A stretch of DNA of 64,000 bases from assembly GCA_051025295.1 (NCBI GenBank), contig JBMGJV010000010.1; one strand, 5' to 3'. A program made the translations under genes and the position numbers. The notes below the pieces were generated by a model. The model saw only the letters and a list, made by a program, of their open reading frames with translations, was not told the origin of the DNA and ran no database searches. Shown here piece after piece: positions 26,898 through 35,906 of the stretch; within the stretch, counting starts at the first letter, position 1, and each line of letters begins with the position of its first letter. This DNA is from KBS-83 sp051025295. Lineage in GTDB: Bacteria > Acidobacteriota > Terriglobia > Terriglobales > Acidobacteriaceae.

Positions 26898-27950
26898 TCA
26901 GGCAGCAGATGTGAGCGGCTCTGCGGACTTGGTCCCATCGTGTGGAAGTGCCGCGAGCCAGTCAGCGAAGGCGCTCTCCAGACACGCCAAGGCACCGGGC
27001 CAGTCTCCTGGCGACGGTTGTCGCATAAGTCGCAGTGACGGATACCACGGACTGGTCGTCCCCTCCGCCATCCAGCGCCAGTCCGCGGCATGTTGGAGCA
27101 ACACAAACCCGGGCACGCCGAGCGAGCCGGCGAGGTGCGCCGCGAAAGTGTCCACCGTGACGACCAGGTCGAGTTGCGCGATAGTCGCGGCCAGCGCGAG
27201 GCAGCCCTCTGCACATCGGCCAATCCCCTGCCACTCCGCGCAGTGTTGGCCGCCCTGCAGATTGATCAGTGTGCAGCGACTCCGGGTAAGGACCGGCTGC
27301 AACAGCGGGAGCGGGATCGATCGTGCCGGGTCCCAGTCCCCTGCTGCCCAGACCACGCCCACGCGAGGCTGCCTGCCCCGAACGGCATGCTGCCTCAGCA
27401 GCCGCTGCGGCAGACGCAGATAACGCTCCGCAAGCGGCAGGTCGGCTAAGTTCGTGCGGAAGACATAGGGCAACTCCGTTACTTCCGCCTGGACATCCCA
27501 GCTTCCAAGCGCCGGGGGCGTGCTCCAGTCCGTGACAGATTCGACTCCGACGGCACAGCGGACCAACTCCTGCATGCGTGGCGGGACCTCCCACGTCACC
27601 GTAGCGGCGACGTCTCGGAGCAGCGATGCATAGCGCAGCCCCTGAACCAGATCGCCGAAGCCATGGAGGCAGCGCACCACGACACGCTTGCCGGTGAGGT
27701 CTTCGCCCTGCCAGTAGCGGTGCGGATCGGGTCGACCGCGCTGCCGTATGGCATCGCTCTGCTGCCAGCCGAGTTCATAATTGCCGCGGAGCATGAATGC
27801 CATCCAACGGCCGGCCGCGCAGGCATCCGGGTCGGCCCCGGCCTGCTCTGCTTGGTCGAGGGCCACCAGAGCGGCACCAAGCTCGCGCGCTGTCAGCCGC
27901 TGCTCGGCTGCAAGCAGCAGCGCCTCCGCTGCTGGTGAAAGCTGGCTCAC
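26898..27950 (-). CDS. GT9-like glycosyltransferase (TPR-type family end)
   Basis: A 350-residue protein. The N-terminal 60 residues form helical TPR-like pairs (AAEALLLAAEQRL, GAALVALDQAEQAG). The rest resembles the ADP-heptose transferase fold: VVRCLHGFGDLVQGLRYASLL, VGVVWAAGDWDPARSIPL and LDLVVTVDTFAAHLAGSLG. The family's ending DWRWMAEGTTSPWYPSLRL is typical of bacterial TPR glycosyltransferases. Start is the GTG that overlaps the stop of the methyltransferase gene by four bases; the longer frame reads through that gene. It is the last gene of a four-gene operon. Donor and acceptor unknown. Confidence 0.75.
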   Translation of the reverse strand: MSQLSPAAEALLLAAEQRLTARELGAALVALDQAEQAGADPDACAAGRWMAFMLRGNYELGWQQSDAIRQRGRPDPHRYWQGEDLTGKRVVVRCLHGFGDLVQGLRYASLLRDVAATVTWEVPPRMQELVRCAVGVESVTDWSTPPALGSWDVQAEVTELPYVFRTNLADLPLAERYLRLPQRLLRQHAVRGRQPRVGVVWAAGDWDPARSIPLPLLQPVLTRSRCTLINLQGGQHCAEWQGIGRCAEGCLALAATIAQLDLVVTVDTFAAHLAGSLGVPGFVLLQHAADWRWMAEGTTSPWYPSLRLMRQPSPGDWPGALACLESAFADWLAALPHDGTKSAEPLTSAA

Positions 27951-28759
27951 CGAGACTGCCCCGGTCCAGGCGACGGGTAGACGCAGAAGGGCGCGTCCGG
28001 CGCCTCGGGCAGCGGCTCCCAGCGGCAGACGTAGACCTCGTCTTCGGGCTGCGCTTCGATCGAGAACCCGGACGAGCGGAGCATCGCCTCGGCACAGGCG
28101 CGGTTGGGAATCCACCAATTCGTCTCGTCGTGCGAGTAGCGCTGCTCCACGAAGTAGGCCTTCGGGTAGCCCGGCTCGTTGAAGTGCGCCTCCTCGCGGA
28201 AGTCGTAGTCCGGCTGCAGATCGGCAACGGCTCGGCTGCCGCGCTGCATGCTTTGAAAGAGCATCAGTTTGCGCGCGACGTGTTCGTGGATCAGATCCAG
28301 CGCCAGCAAGGGATGCCGCAGGTGGTACAGCACGCCCATAAAGATGACGAGGTCGAACTTCTCCCCGAGCGCGCCCACGTCCCACACACTCATGCGACGA
28401 AAGTCCACATCCATGCCTTCGACGGAAGCAGCGAAACGCGCCTGACGCAGGTAGTGCTCGTCGTGGTCGATGCCGACGACGCGCTCAGCGCCGCGGCGCT
28501 TCATCTCCAGGCTGTAGAAGCCAGCGTTGCAGCCAATGTCGAGCACAGACCAGCCGTGCATGTCCTCGGGCAGCGCATCGCGGAAGCGAGCGTACTTGAC
28601 CGCCGGGTAGTCGCCGAGGAAGTGATAGGGCGCTGTCTGCACACCGCGCAGCCGCAAATTGTGGAACCACGGTCCGAGCGCTGCGACCTGCTCCTCGAGC
28701 TCTGCGGATGATGTGGCAGACGTTGGACTAGACGGGGGCGACGACACCATGGACTCCAT
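27947..28759 (-). CDS. TIGR04290-type glycosyltransferase-linked methyltransferase
   Basis: A 270-residue SAM methyltransferase related to CmoB. SWSVLDIGCNAGFYSLEM-like spacing gives the SAM site near residue 70 (VLDIGCNAGFYS), followed by VVGIDHDEHYLRQA and LVIFMGVLYHLRHPL. The last third (DETNWWIPNRACAEAMLRSSGF) matches the family found with glycosyltransferases in proteobacteria and acidobacteria. It probably methylates a sugar or a glycolipid made by the neighbours. The ATG has AAGGAGGAG seven bases upstream and overlaps the upstream gene by 32 bases. Confidence 0.8.
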   Translation of the reverse strand: MESMVSSPPSSPTSATSSAELEEQVAALGPWFHNLRLRGVQTAPYHFLGDYPAVKYARFRDALPEDMHGWSVLDIGCNAGFYSLEMKRRGAERVVGIDHDEHYLRQARFAASVEGMDVDFRRMSVWDVGALGEKFDLVIFMGVLYHLRHPLLALDLIHEHVARKLMLFQSMQRGSRAVADLQPDYDFREEAHFNEPGYPKAYFVEQRYSHDETNWWIPNRACAEAMLRSSGFSIEAQPEDEVYVCRWEPLPEAPDAPFCVYPSPGPGQSR

Positions 28760-29537
28760 CCTGTCTCTCCTCCTTGACGGCTTCGATTACCGGTTGCGAA
28801 GCTGCGGCTGCCGACTCCTGACCCTCCAGCAGACGCAGCGCGGCGCGGTAGCCATGCAGTGTGCCAACGTCCACGTAACCGCTGCCTGCACGAATGCCCA
28901 CGGCTGAGCCGCCACGCCCCAACCACTCGTTCACCAGCGTGCCGAAGTACTCGTCCCGACGCTCCGGCTCGCACCACAACTTGTAAAGCGCATGAAAGAC
29001 CGCGCCGGGCATTTTGAAGGCGCCCCAGACCCAGTTCGAACGCGCACCCTTCTGCTTGACTTGGATCTCACGCACTGAACCGTTCTCGTCCATGACGACG
29101 GCGTCGAAGAACTCCGGCCGCTCGGACGGGAAGAGCAGGAAAGAGAGCTGGTCGTCCGGCAGGCGCAGCAGACCGTTTTCAGGCATCCAGACGGTGTCCG
29201 GCAGTCCAACCATCACCGGCTCGTTATCGCGGATCAGTGGAGCCGCGCGGAAGATGGCATCGCAAAGCCCCGCAGGCTGTGGCTGCACAGCATAGACGAT
29301 GTCAGCGCCCCACAGGCGGGAGCCGTAGTACTCGAGGATGTCGCCCTTGCCGGGCGAGATCACGAAGCAGAGCTTCTGCGCACCGCCGCGGATCATGCGC
29401 TCAACCAGGTATTCGCTGACGGCGCGTGGCCGCTCTGTGCCGTTCTCGACGCGGCTGCCAACCGGCAGCAGTTCCTTTGAAAACGCAAGCGGCTGGATGC
29501 GGCTGCCCACGCCGGCTGCTGGAATGACTCCCCACAT
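28728..29537 (-). CDS. Sugar-phosphate nucleotidyltransferase
   Basis: A 269-residue NTP transferase of the glucose-1-phosphate thymidylyl/uridylyl type. WGVIPAAGVGSRIQPLAFSKELLPV contains the nucleotide loop (GxGxR) and the lysine of the PKxLLP motif, here SKELLPV. MVGLPDTVWM holds the metal aspartate and YVDVGTLHGYRAAL is the C-terminal sugar-binding piece. It should activate a sugar phosphate for the neighbouring glycosyltransferases. The inner ATG with GAGGAGGA upstream was chosen. Nucleotide preference cannot be read. Confidence 0.8.
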   Translation of the reverse strand: MWGVIPAAGVGSRIQPLAFSKELLPVGSRVENGTERPRAVSEYLVERMIRGGAQKLCFVISPGKGDILEYYGSRLWGADIVYAVQPQPAGLCDAIFRAAPLIRDNEPVMVGLPDTVWMPENGLLRLPDDQLSFLLFPSERPEFFDAVVMDENGSVREIQVKQKGARSNWVWGAFKMPGAVFHALYKLWCEPERRDEYFGTLVNEWLGRGGSAVGIRAGSGYVDVGTLHGYRAALRLLEGQESAAAASQPVIEAVKEERQDGVHGVVAPV

Positions 29538-29565
29538 CGGTCCTCCTCCTCTTTCGTGCTGCTCT

Positions 29566-30675
29566 CTAGGCAGCGCTGCCCCACGCCTCGCTTGTGGCCG
29601 CTTCGGTGGTGCCGAGGTTGCCGAGCAGCCGCTCCAGCTCATCCACGCGGCGGTCAGCGGTGTGGTCAGCCAGCGCACGTGCCTGGCCCGCTTCGCCGAT
29701 GTGTCCGAGCTCTCGATCGGAGAGCGCCAGTGCGGCCAGCACGTCGTCTGCCGTATCGACACGTAGCAACTCCGTGCCGAGCGCGAAGAACGTCTCCAGG
29801 CCCTCCCAGTAGTCCGTCAGCAGGGTCGCGCCGCACGCGGCTGCCTCAAAGAGGCGGCCGGATGGACAGTATCCGTAAGCCGCCATCGCGCCGCGAGTCA
29901 CGTTCAAGGTGGCGCGGCTCGATGCATAGAATGCCGGGTGCAGTGACGGCGGCAGGTGGCGGACGAAGAAGATGTTGTCGCTCCAGGGAAAGCCCTCGGG
30001 GTACTGCGCGCCGCCGATAACAAAGCGCTCTTCGGGCATGCGCTGCGCGGGTTTCAGAAGCAGTTCCTCAACAGCGCGCTGCCGGTCCGCCGCATAGGTG
30101 CCCAAATAGGAGAGCGTGGCGCGGAACTCCGGCATCGCCGGCATTGGACGATGCGTCTCCGGATCGACCCAGCCGTAGAGCGGCACGACGCGGCGCGCTC
30201 CAAGGCGGGACTGAAGCTCGGTGAGCGCACGGCCACCCGTATAGGAGAGCACCAGGTCGAAGCCAGCCAGCCCATCATCGGGAAGATAATCCACGCGGCC
30301 GCCCCCGCTCAGGGCTTCAAGCGTGACCGGTGTGTCGAGATCGTAAAAGGCCTTGACGGCTGCGTTCGAGCGAAGGATGAGCGCCGATGCCGCCGGTCCA
30401 TCCGGACAGTAGCTGCTACACACAGCCAAATCCGCCCGATCGAGATCGCGCGCAGCCGAGCGCTGGACTTCCTCGAGCGAGTTGTAAAGGTGCAGCGTGA
30501 TACCCGCCGGCAATTCAAGCTCGTCCCGCGTCGAGGCGTAGTACGGCACAACCTTCTCGTAGAAGGAAACCGTGTGGCCACGACGCGCCATCGCTCGCAA
30601 CAGGGCGCGCCACAGGGTGGCGTGACCATTTCCCCAGGAAGAAGAGATGGTCAGGCCAAAGATGACGCAGTGCAT
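29566..30675 (-). CDS. CgeB-like glycosyltransferase
   Basis: A 369-residue GT-B protein resembling the spore-maturation CgeB family. The N-terminus MHCVIFGLTISSSWGNGHAT includes the NGHA loop seen in these enzymes. The C-terminal domain has SRATLNVTRGAMAAYGYCPSGRLFEAAACGATLLTD, in which SGRLFEAAACG is the donor-site motif. It opens the four-gene operon (glycosyltransferase, nucleotidyltransferase, methyltransferase, GT9-like), which looks like a unit that builds a methylated glycan or glycolipid. Confidence 0.8.
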   Translation of the reverse strand: MHCVIFGLTISSSWGNGHATLWRALLRAMARRGHTVSFYEKVVPYYASTRDELELPAGITLHLYNSLEEVQRSAARDLDRADLAVCSSYCPDGPAASALILRSNAAVKAFYDLDTPVTLEALSGGGRVDYLPDDGLAGFDLVLSYTGGRALTELQSRLGARRVVPLYGWVDPETHRPMPAMPEFRATLSYLGTYAADRQRAVEELLLKPAQRMPEERFVIGGAQYPEGFPWSDNIFFVRHLPPSLHPAFYASSRATLNVTRGAMAAYGYCPSGRLFEAAACGATLLTDYWEGLETFFALGTELLRVDTADDVLAALALSDRELGHIGEAGQARALADHTADRRVDELERLLGNLGTTEAATSEAWGSAA

Positions 30676-30736
30676 AGAGACCTCAGCAGAACGTTAGCGA
30701 AGCAGGTAGGACAGCCGGGACGGGCGCTATTGCTGC

Positions 30737-31492
30737 TCAGGCTGCGCCCCGCTTGATGCCGCCGCGTGCTCCGCCTCGGCTGCTGGTCTTCTTGGCGGCG
30801 GGACGGCCGCTGGTCTTCTTGCTGCTTGCCGATTTTGCGCTTGTATTCTTGGCGGCACTCGTGGCCTTCTTCGTAGCAGACGACCGCCCGGACGAGGCGC
30901 TCTTGCTCGTCGCGCTGCGGCTGCCGGTCGAACCAGAGCTGCGCGAGGCGCTGCCGCGACTGCTGCTTGCGCTCTTCTTGGCGCCGGTGCTCTTGGCCTT
31001 TGCACTGCTGCTTTTCGTCTTCGCGCCGGCCTTCTTCGCGCTCGAGTTTGTACTGGTCCTACCCGCGGTACTGGTTCTACCCGCGGCTTTCGTACTGGTC
31101 TTATTACCGGACTTGGCACTGCTCTTGGCGCTCTTCGTGCTGCGGCCCTTGCCCGAGCCTTTCGACTGGGCGCTCGAGCGAGAGCTGGAGTGACCACTCG
31201 CGTGCTCGTCTTCCGGATAGATCAGCTTGTTGAAATTGCTCTGCGCGCCTTCGGCGGTCACATCCTGGTAGATCAGCTCCAGTCCGCTGGCATCGAACTT
31301 CTCGAAGAACTCGTCCCAGGAGATCTCCCGAAGGCTGGCGTCATTGTGGTTGGGTGCGTCGGGAAACTCAAAGCGAAGGATGCCGGTCTGATTGCCTCGG
31401 TGCGTACTTGCTACTTCGCAGGGCTTGGCGCCGCGCGCCTCCGCCCATTGCTGGATTTCTTCGTGATCTTGCGTCGTCTTCGACAAGGCCAT
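30737..31492 (-). CDS. Protein with histone-H1-like Lys/Ser/Ala tail
   Basis: A 251-residue two-part protein. Residues 1-97 form a compact, slightly acidic domain (TQDHEEIQQWAEARGAKP, LREISWDEFFEKFD) that I do not recognise by function. Residues 98-251 are low-complexity and rich in Lys, Ser, Ala, Thr and Arg with PAAKK and KSAKSS-like repeats, as in eukaryotic histone H1 and bacterial HC1/AlgP-like proteins. Such tails bind DNA or RNA without sequence preference. The opposite strand shows a long Leu/Val-rich frame that is a shadow of this tail. It lies 61 bases before the glycosyltransferase operon on the same strand. Confidence 0.75.
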   Translation of the reverse strand: MALSKTTQDHEEIQQWAEARGAKPCEVASTHRGNQTGILRFEFPDAPNHNDASLREISWDEFFEKFDASGLELIYQDVTAEGAQSNFNKLIYPEDEHASGHSSSRSSAQSKGSGKGRSTKSAKSSAKSGNKTSTKAAGRTSTAGRTSTNSSAKKAGAKTKSSSAKAKSTGAKKSASSSRGSASRSSGSTGSRSATSKSASSGRSSATKKATSAAKNTSAKSASSKKTSGRPAAKKTSSRGGARGGIKRGAA

Positions 31493-31741
31493 GTCTTCCC
31501 TCGCAGTTGGACTACGAGTGAGAAGATTCTTCGCGTCGCAACGCAGGTTGTATGTACATAGAAGCTGCGCTGGACCAGATCATGTGCTGTCGTAGATCAT
31601 GGCCGCCCGCGCTGCACAAGCGAACGAAGGCGCTCTCGCAAACCGTATCCACATGCAGACTCGCTTCGCCGCTTCGCTCCAGCGGACACTTAGAGGGCCG
31701 TCCGAGATGCGCCATTCGCCTACCGAAGCGCCGCAGCAAAA

Positions 31742-33925
31742 CTAGGGTCCGTTCTGCTCCATCGCCAGGATGAACTCGCTACCCAGGCGAAGATGCACAG
31801 TGGGCGCGGTGCTGGTTAGCAGCGCGGTACACTGCGGTCCCGCCTCCGGGGTCATCTTGATTCCGCTGAGCCCGACCACGATTCCTGGGCGGACCGTCTT
31901 CGGCGGCCCGCCTGGATTGAGGTTTTCGTCTACGCCGGGTCCCAGGCTGTCGACCGCGTTGCTGATGCTCCTTCCGCCGCCCGTCAGTCTCGTTGGCATG
32001 GCATCGTGCAACGCCTTCCGTTCATCAGCCGGTCCAACCACGCCGAGCATTCGTAGCGAGAGTGGCTTCCTGTTCTGCCCCATACAGTCTCCCTGGTCGA
32101 AGAGGAGAGCCAGTTCGCTGGCGCCCTTGCTGCTCGACGACTCCAGCACCTTCCCATACAGGGTTGCGCCGGCCCGGAGTGTACAACCCGGTCCGATCCA
32201 TTCATGCACGACCTTCAGGCTCACCGGCTGTCCCGGCTTCGCATGCTTGGAATCGAGCGATCCCATCATCTGCGCTTCAATGATTGCGTCGACAGGCAGA
32301 TTGCCAGACTGCTGTGCGTAGCGGTCACAGGCAGCGCGCTGAACTGAGTCCCCTGCCGCGGCGCCGGAGGCCGCGATCGACATGGCTCCATTCGGAGCCG
32401 TTGCGTTCGGCAGATCAAGCCGAACCAGTCCATCGCGGTAGTCCATTTGGATTGCTGCGCCGTGAAGCATATCGAACCCAAGAAGCCCAGCTATCTCGAA
32501 TCCGGCGCTTGCATCGATTGTCGATGGATCAAACTCCAGGACTCGAGCCTGGTTGTCGAAGGAGACGTTTGCGAACGTGAAATCGAAGTGGTCCCGGTAG
32601 ATCTGGATGGTTCCCCCACCCACGGTCGCCAAGGAGTTCGTGAAGTTCATCCTGGTTGACGAGACCAGGTGAGCCACCTCCGATGTCATGGTGCTCATCC
32701 CCATGCCAGAATCCAGAGCAAACAACCGCCGCTCCCGGTTGTTCACCAGCACAGGAAGCAGCAGGAACTGTTGCCGATGGTAAACAGGCGCGTAGTTCGT
32801 TAATTCAGGCGCGGTAAACCGATCAAGTGGCAGCTTAAGCTCCACCGGGTTCGGCAACGGTGGCAACGGCGCAAGCGTTAATTTCGACGCCGGAAAATTC
32901 AACGAAATCAGATACGGAGAGAAGACATCCGTACCGATGAAGCCGTCGCCCTTGTTTGCAAAGGGCGTGTCGCTCACACCCACCAGGCAATCGCGAAATT
33001 CGAGCGGGCCGATGTGAAGGCTGTCTACATGGACCGTGTTCGGCATTTCGTTCGCGGCCTGCTCGAGACCATTCTCATCGGCTAACGCGCGGCTGATGTA
33101 CAGACCGGACGCGCCCGTATCCACGATCAGCTTTGCTGCCTTGCGGGGCAGTTCGACGTCTAGTTGGTATGCGGCGACATGCCTGGCATCCTGATAGGAA
33201 GCCAGGAGCGGGAGCGCGATGGCGGATGTGATCGGACTGCTCTTGCACGTTCGTGAATCTTCCGTCAGATGGCCCATCAGATTGTCGATCGTCTCCTGGG
33301 CCTGCACCTTCTGATCCGGACTCAGGTCCATTGTGACGATCGCTTTCTGGAGACCTTCTACGTCGTGTGCCGCAGGGCCGACATGGAGCCAAGCCCGCGC
33401 TATATCGGGATCTGTAGGATCGATGTCGTACGCGGCCTGCAGTTCCCTGCGCTCCGATGCGTACATCGAATCGATACGAAAGATCCTGCTGCGCAGCAGA
33501 TGGGCTCTGGGGTAACAGTCGTCTGCCTTGGCCGCAGCGCGCAGCGTCTCCATGGCCACCCAGGGCTGCCCCTTCCGGTATTGCACTTCCGCCAACGCCG
33601 TTAGAGTGACCGCGCTTGACGGATCGTGCACCACAGCCAGACTTGCCTGCGCGACGGCGTCGCTCACCCTGCCTTCATGCAGCAGCGTGCGTACCCTCGC
33701 AGCCGAGAGCACCGGGTCGTTCGGATTCTGCGACAACGATTGTGCGTAGAGCGATTCCGCGGCCTCGTAATGTCCCTTGGCGTACGCATCTTCAGCCGGG
33801 GAGGGGTCATGCGCGCTCACTACCGGGCAGTTCTGCTGGGCCTGAACAGAGAGAGCCACAAGTACCGGCAGGAAAACAGCAATCCTGATAAGCGCAATCC
33901 TGGTAATCGAAGACCTGAGTGGCAT
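31742..33925 (-). CDS. TPR protein with two retropepsin-like aspartic protease domains
   Basis: A 727-residue exported protein. After a signal peptide (residues 1-29, ending VQAQQ) come tetratricopeptide-like helices (AEDAYAKGHYEAAESLYAQSL and following) to about residue 220. Two clan-AA aspartic protease units follow: the first has the active site LIVDTGASGLY (D269) and closing GFIGTDVF, the second has FALDSGMGMS (D405) and closing GLLGFDML. Having both lobes in one chain resembles pepsins rather than single-lobe retropepsins. The last 180 residues are an unassigned domain (SLKVVHEWIGPGCTLRAG). It probably cleaves proteins or peptides outside the cytoplasm. It is less GC-rich than its neighbours. 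Confidence 0.75.
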   Translation of the reverse strand: MPLRSSITRIALIRIAVFLPVLVALSVQAQQNCPVVSAHDPSPAEDAYAKGHYEAAESLYAQSLSQNPNDPVLSAARVRTLLHEGRVSDAVAQASLAVVHDPSSAVTLTALAEVQYRKGQPWVAMETLRAAAKADDCYPRAHLLRSRIFRIDSMYASERRELQAAYDIDPTDPDIARAWLHVGPAAHDVEGLQKAIVTMDLSPDQKVQAQETIDNLMGHLTEDSRTCKSSPITSAIALPLLASYQDARHVAAYQLDVELPRKAAKLIVDTGASGLYISRALADENGLEQAANEMPNTVHVDSLHIGPLEFRDCLVGVSDTPFANKGDGFIGTDVFSPYLISLNFPASKLTLAPLPPLPNPVELKLPLDRFTAPELTNYAPVYHRQQFLLLPVLVNNRERRLFALDSGMGMSTMTSEVAHLVSSTRMNFTNSLATVGGGTIQIYRDHFDFTFANVSFDNQARVLEFDPSTIDASAGFEIAGLLGFDMLHGAAIQMDYRDGLVRLDLPNATAPNGAMSIAASGAAAGDSVQRAACDRYAQQSGNLPVDAIIEAQMMGSLDSKHAKPGQPVSLKVVHEWIGPGCTLRAGATLYGKVLESSSSKGASELALLFDQGDCMGQNRKPLSLRMLGVVGPADERKALHDAMPTRLTGGGRSISNAVDSLGPGVDENLNPGGPPKTVRPGIVVGLSGIKMTPEAGPQCTALLTSTAPTVHLRLGSEFILAMEQNGP

Positions 33926-34126
33926 CGGCCCTGCCTCCCGTGAAGCTGCACAACTCTAATGCATCAGGCCAGAAGCTAGCGCTCCGTGACACGGTGACCT
34001 TGGCTGCAAGAGAGGGCACATTCAACCACAGCTTCCGTGATCGGCGAGCAAGTCGCTGCATCCACTAGCTTAGGTGACGGGTGACGAGTTCCTAAGCCAC
34101 TCACGCGATATCATGAAGGTACCCCT

Positions 34127-35368
34127 ATGCCGGACATTCATCGCAGACCTTCGGTCACCGTCCGCATCGGCGATGTGCGGGTGGGCTCTTCTGCCCCGGT
34201 CGTCGTGCAGTCGATGACGAACACGGACACCGCCGATATCGAGAGCACGGTGCAGCAGATCGCCGCGCTCGCCCGGGCCGGCTCGGAGCTGGTGCGCATC
34301 ACCGTTAACAACGACGACGCTGCCAAAGCTGTGCCGTACATCGTGGATGGCCTGCGTGAGAAGGGCTGGACCACGCCAATCATCGGTGACTTCCACTACA
34401 ACGGCCACCAGCTGCTGACGAAGTACCCGGCCTGCGCGCAAGCTCTTGCCAAGTACCGCATCAACCCCGGCAACGTCTCGATCGGCCGCAGGGACGACGA
34501 CAACTTCCGCACCATGGTCGAGGTGGCGGTGAAGCACCAGAAGCCAGTGCGCATCGGTGTCAATTGGGGCTCGCTCGACCAGGCGTTGCTGACCCGCATG
34601 ATGGACGAGAATTCGAAGCTCGCTGCACCGCTGGACGCGCGCGACGTCATGATGGAGGCGATGGTCCGCTCCGCGCTGGACAATGCTGAAGCAGCCGAGC
34701 GCTACGGCCTCCGCCGCGACCAGATCATTCTCTCCGCCAAGGTTTCGGGTGTCCGCGACCTGATCGATGTCTACCAGGCGCTGGCCGGCCGTTGCGATCA
34801 CGCACTTCACCTCGGACTGACAGAAGCAGGCATGGGGATGAAGGGCATAATCGCCTCGACCGCCGGACTGGCTCCGCTGCTGCTCGCCGGGATCGGCGAC
34901 ACCATCCGTGTCTCGCTCACACCGACACCAGGTGGCGACCGCAGCGAAGAGGTTCGCTGCGCGCAGCAGATTCTGCAGGCGCTCTCGATCCGCTCCTTCG
35001 CGCCGCAGGTCACGGCATGCCCGGGCTGCGGCCGAACCACCAGCACCTACTTCCAGGAGCTGGCGCAGCAAGTGCAGAACTATCTGACCGAGTCCATGCC
35101 GGAATGGAAGAAGCAGTACCCCGGCGTCGAAGAGATGAAGCTGGCCGTAATGGGTTGCATCGTGAACGGTCCGGGCGAGAGCAAGCACGCCAACATCGGT
35201 ATCTCGTTGCCAGGCACGTTCGAGGAGCCGAAGGCTCCTGTCTACATCGACGGCAAGCTCGCCGTCACGCTGAAGGGCGACACCATCATTGCGGATTTCA
35301 AGCGCATTCTCGACGACTATGTGTCCAGTCACTACGGCAAGCAGCAGCCTGAGCTGACCACTCACTAA
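34127..35368 (+). CDS. ispG: 4-hydroxy-3-methylbut-2-enyl diphosphate synthase
   Basis: A 413-residue IspG/GcpE, the enzyme that opens the cyclic diphosphate of the MEP pathway to HMBPP using a [4Fe-4S] cluster. The TIM-barrel half has VVVQSMTNTDTADIESTV and FHYNGHQLL. The cluster half supplies C298 and C301 in ACPGCGRTT and C344 in GCIVNGPGES, whose E351 is the fourth ligand in this family. Ferredoxin or flavodoxin gives electrons. It lacks the large insert of plant enzymes. It provides the substrate of IspH, encoded at 58.6 kb, and so feeds the hopanoid genes in this window. Confidence 0.97.
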   Translation: MPDIHRRPSVTVRIGDVRVGSSAPVVVQSMTNTDTADIESTVQQIAALARAGSELVRITVNNDDAAKAVPYIVDGLREKGWTTPIIGDFHYNGHQLLTKYPACAQALAKYRINPGNVSIGRRDDDNFRTMVEVAVKHQKPVRIGVNWGSLDQALLTRMMDENSKLAAPLDARDVMMEAMVRSALDNAEAAERYGLRRDQIILSAKVSGVRDLIDVYQALAGRCDHALHLGLTEAGMGMKGIIASTAGLAPLLLAGIGDTIRVSLTPTPGGDRSEEVRCAQQILQALSIRSFAPQVTACPGCGRTTSTYFQELAQQVQNYLTESMPEWKKQYPGVEEMKLAVMGCIVNGPGESKHANIGISLPGTFEEPKAPVYIDGKLAVTLKGDTIIADFKRILDDYVSSHYGKQQPELTTH

Positions 35369-35420
35369 GCACCACAGACGGGGGATACTCCGTCTCCGAG
35401 AAGCGCAGTACGCTGCTGTC

Positions 35421-35906
35421 ATGCGCACGGCGCTTTTTGCTGCTCTCGTCGCTTCCCTGGTCTGTCCGCTGAGTTACGCGGCCCGCACGTGTCACGCTGC
35501 AGAGGATGCCGCCCGCTTTGCCGGCAAGGACACCTGCATCGCCGCCCATATCTACGATGTGGCCGAGCTGAGCGATGGCACCCGGTTCCTCGACACCTGC
35601 AGTCCACAGACGAGCGACGCCGAATGCCGGTTCACGATTGCGAGCCTGCCGGCAGACAAACGCGAGGCGGGAGAGCTTGCTGGACTGCTCGGGCACGACG
35701 TTCAGATTCGCGGAGTCGTGCACAGCATGGGCGACCGCCACCTGATCTACCTGAGCAGCGCGCGGCAACTGCATGGCGGCCCGGAGAAGTTCCGTCCCAA
35801 CCCGAAGCTGCTGTCGGGCTTCAACGCAGAGAGTGAGAAGCCCCCTATTCACGCGCCATCCTTGAGCGGCAATCATCACTTCAGCGCGTTCAACCCGCGC
35901 CGCTAG
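35421..35906 (+). CDS. Secreted protein of unknown role (161 aa)
   Basis: A signal peptide (ALFAALVASLVCPLSYA, residues 4-20) is followed by a mature part with four cysteines (CHAAED, DTCIAAH, LDTCSP, AECRF) that could form two disulfides. The middle, GKDTCIAAHIYDVAELSDGTRFLD and HDVQIRGVVHSMGDRHLIYLSS, looks like an OB-fold strand pattern as in small periplasmic nucleic-acid or ligand-binding proteins. No enzyme motif is visible. It ends four bases into the convergent glycosyltransferase gene. Confidence 0.6.
   Translation: MRTALFAALVASLVCPLSYAARTCHAAEDAARFAGKDTCIAAHIYDVAELSDGTRFLDTCSPQTSDAECRFTIASLPADKREAGELAGLLGHDVQIRGVVHSMGDRHLIYLSSARQLHGGPEKFRPNPKLLSGFNAESEKPPIHAPSLSGNHHFSAFNPRR

Noticed and set aside
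30753..31193. Plus-strand hydrophobic Leu/Val-rich frame of 146 codons
   Set aside because: It is the complement of the Lys/Ser/Ala-rich tail; antisense of AAG and AGC codons reads as Leu and Ala/Val, which mimics membrane helices.
34070..35428. Minus-strand frame of 452 codons opposite ispG
   Set aside because: It covers a certain ispG gene from end to end and shows no family motif.
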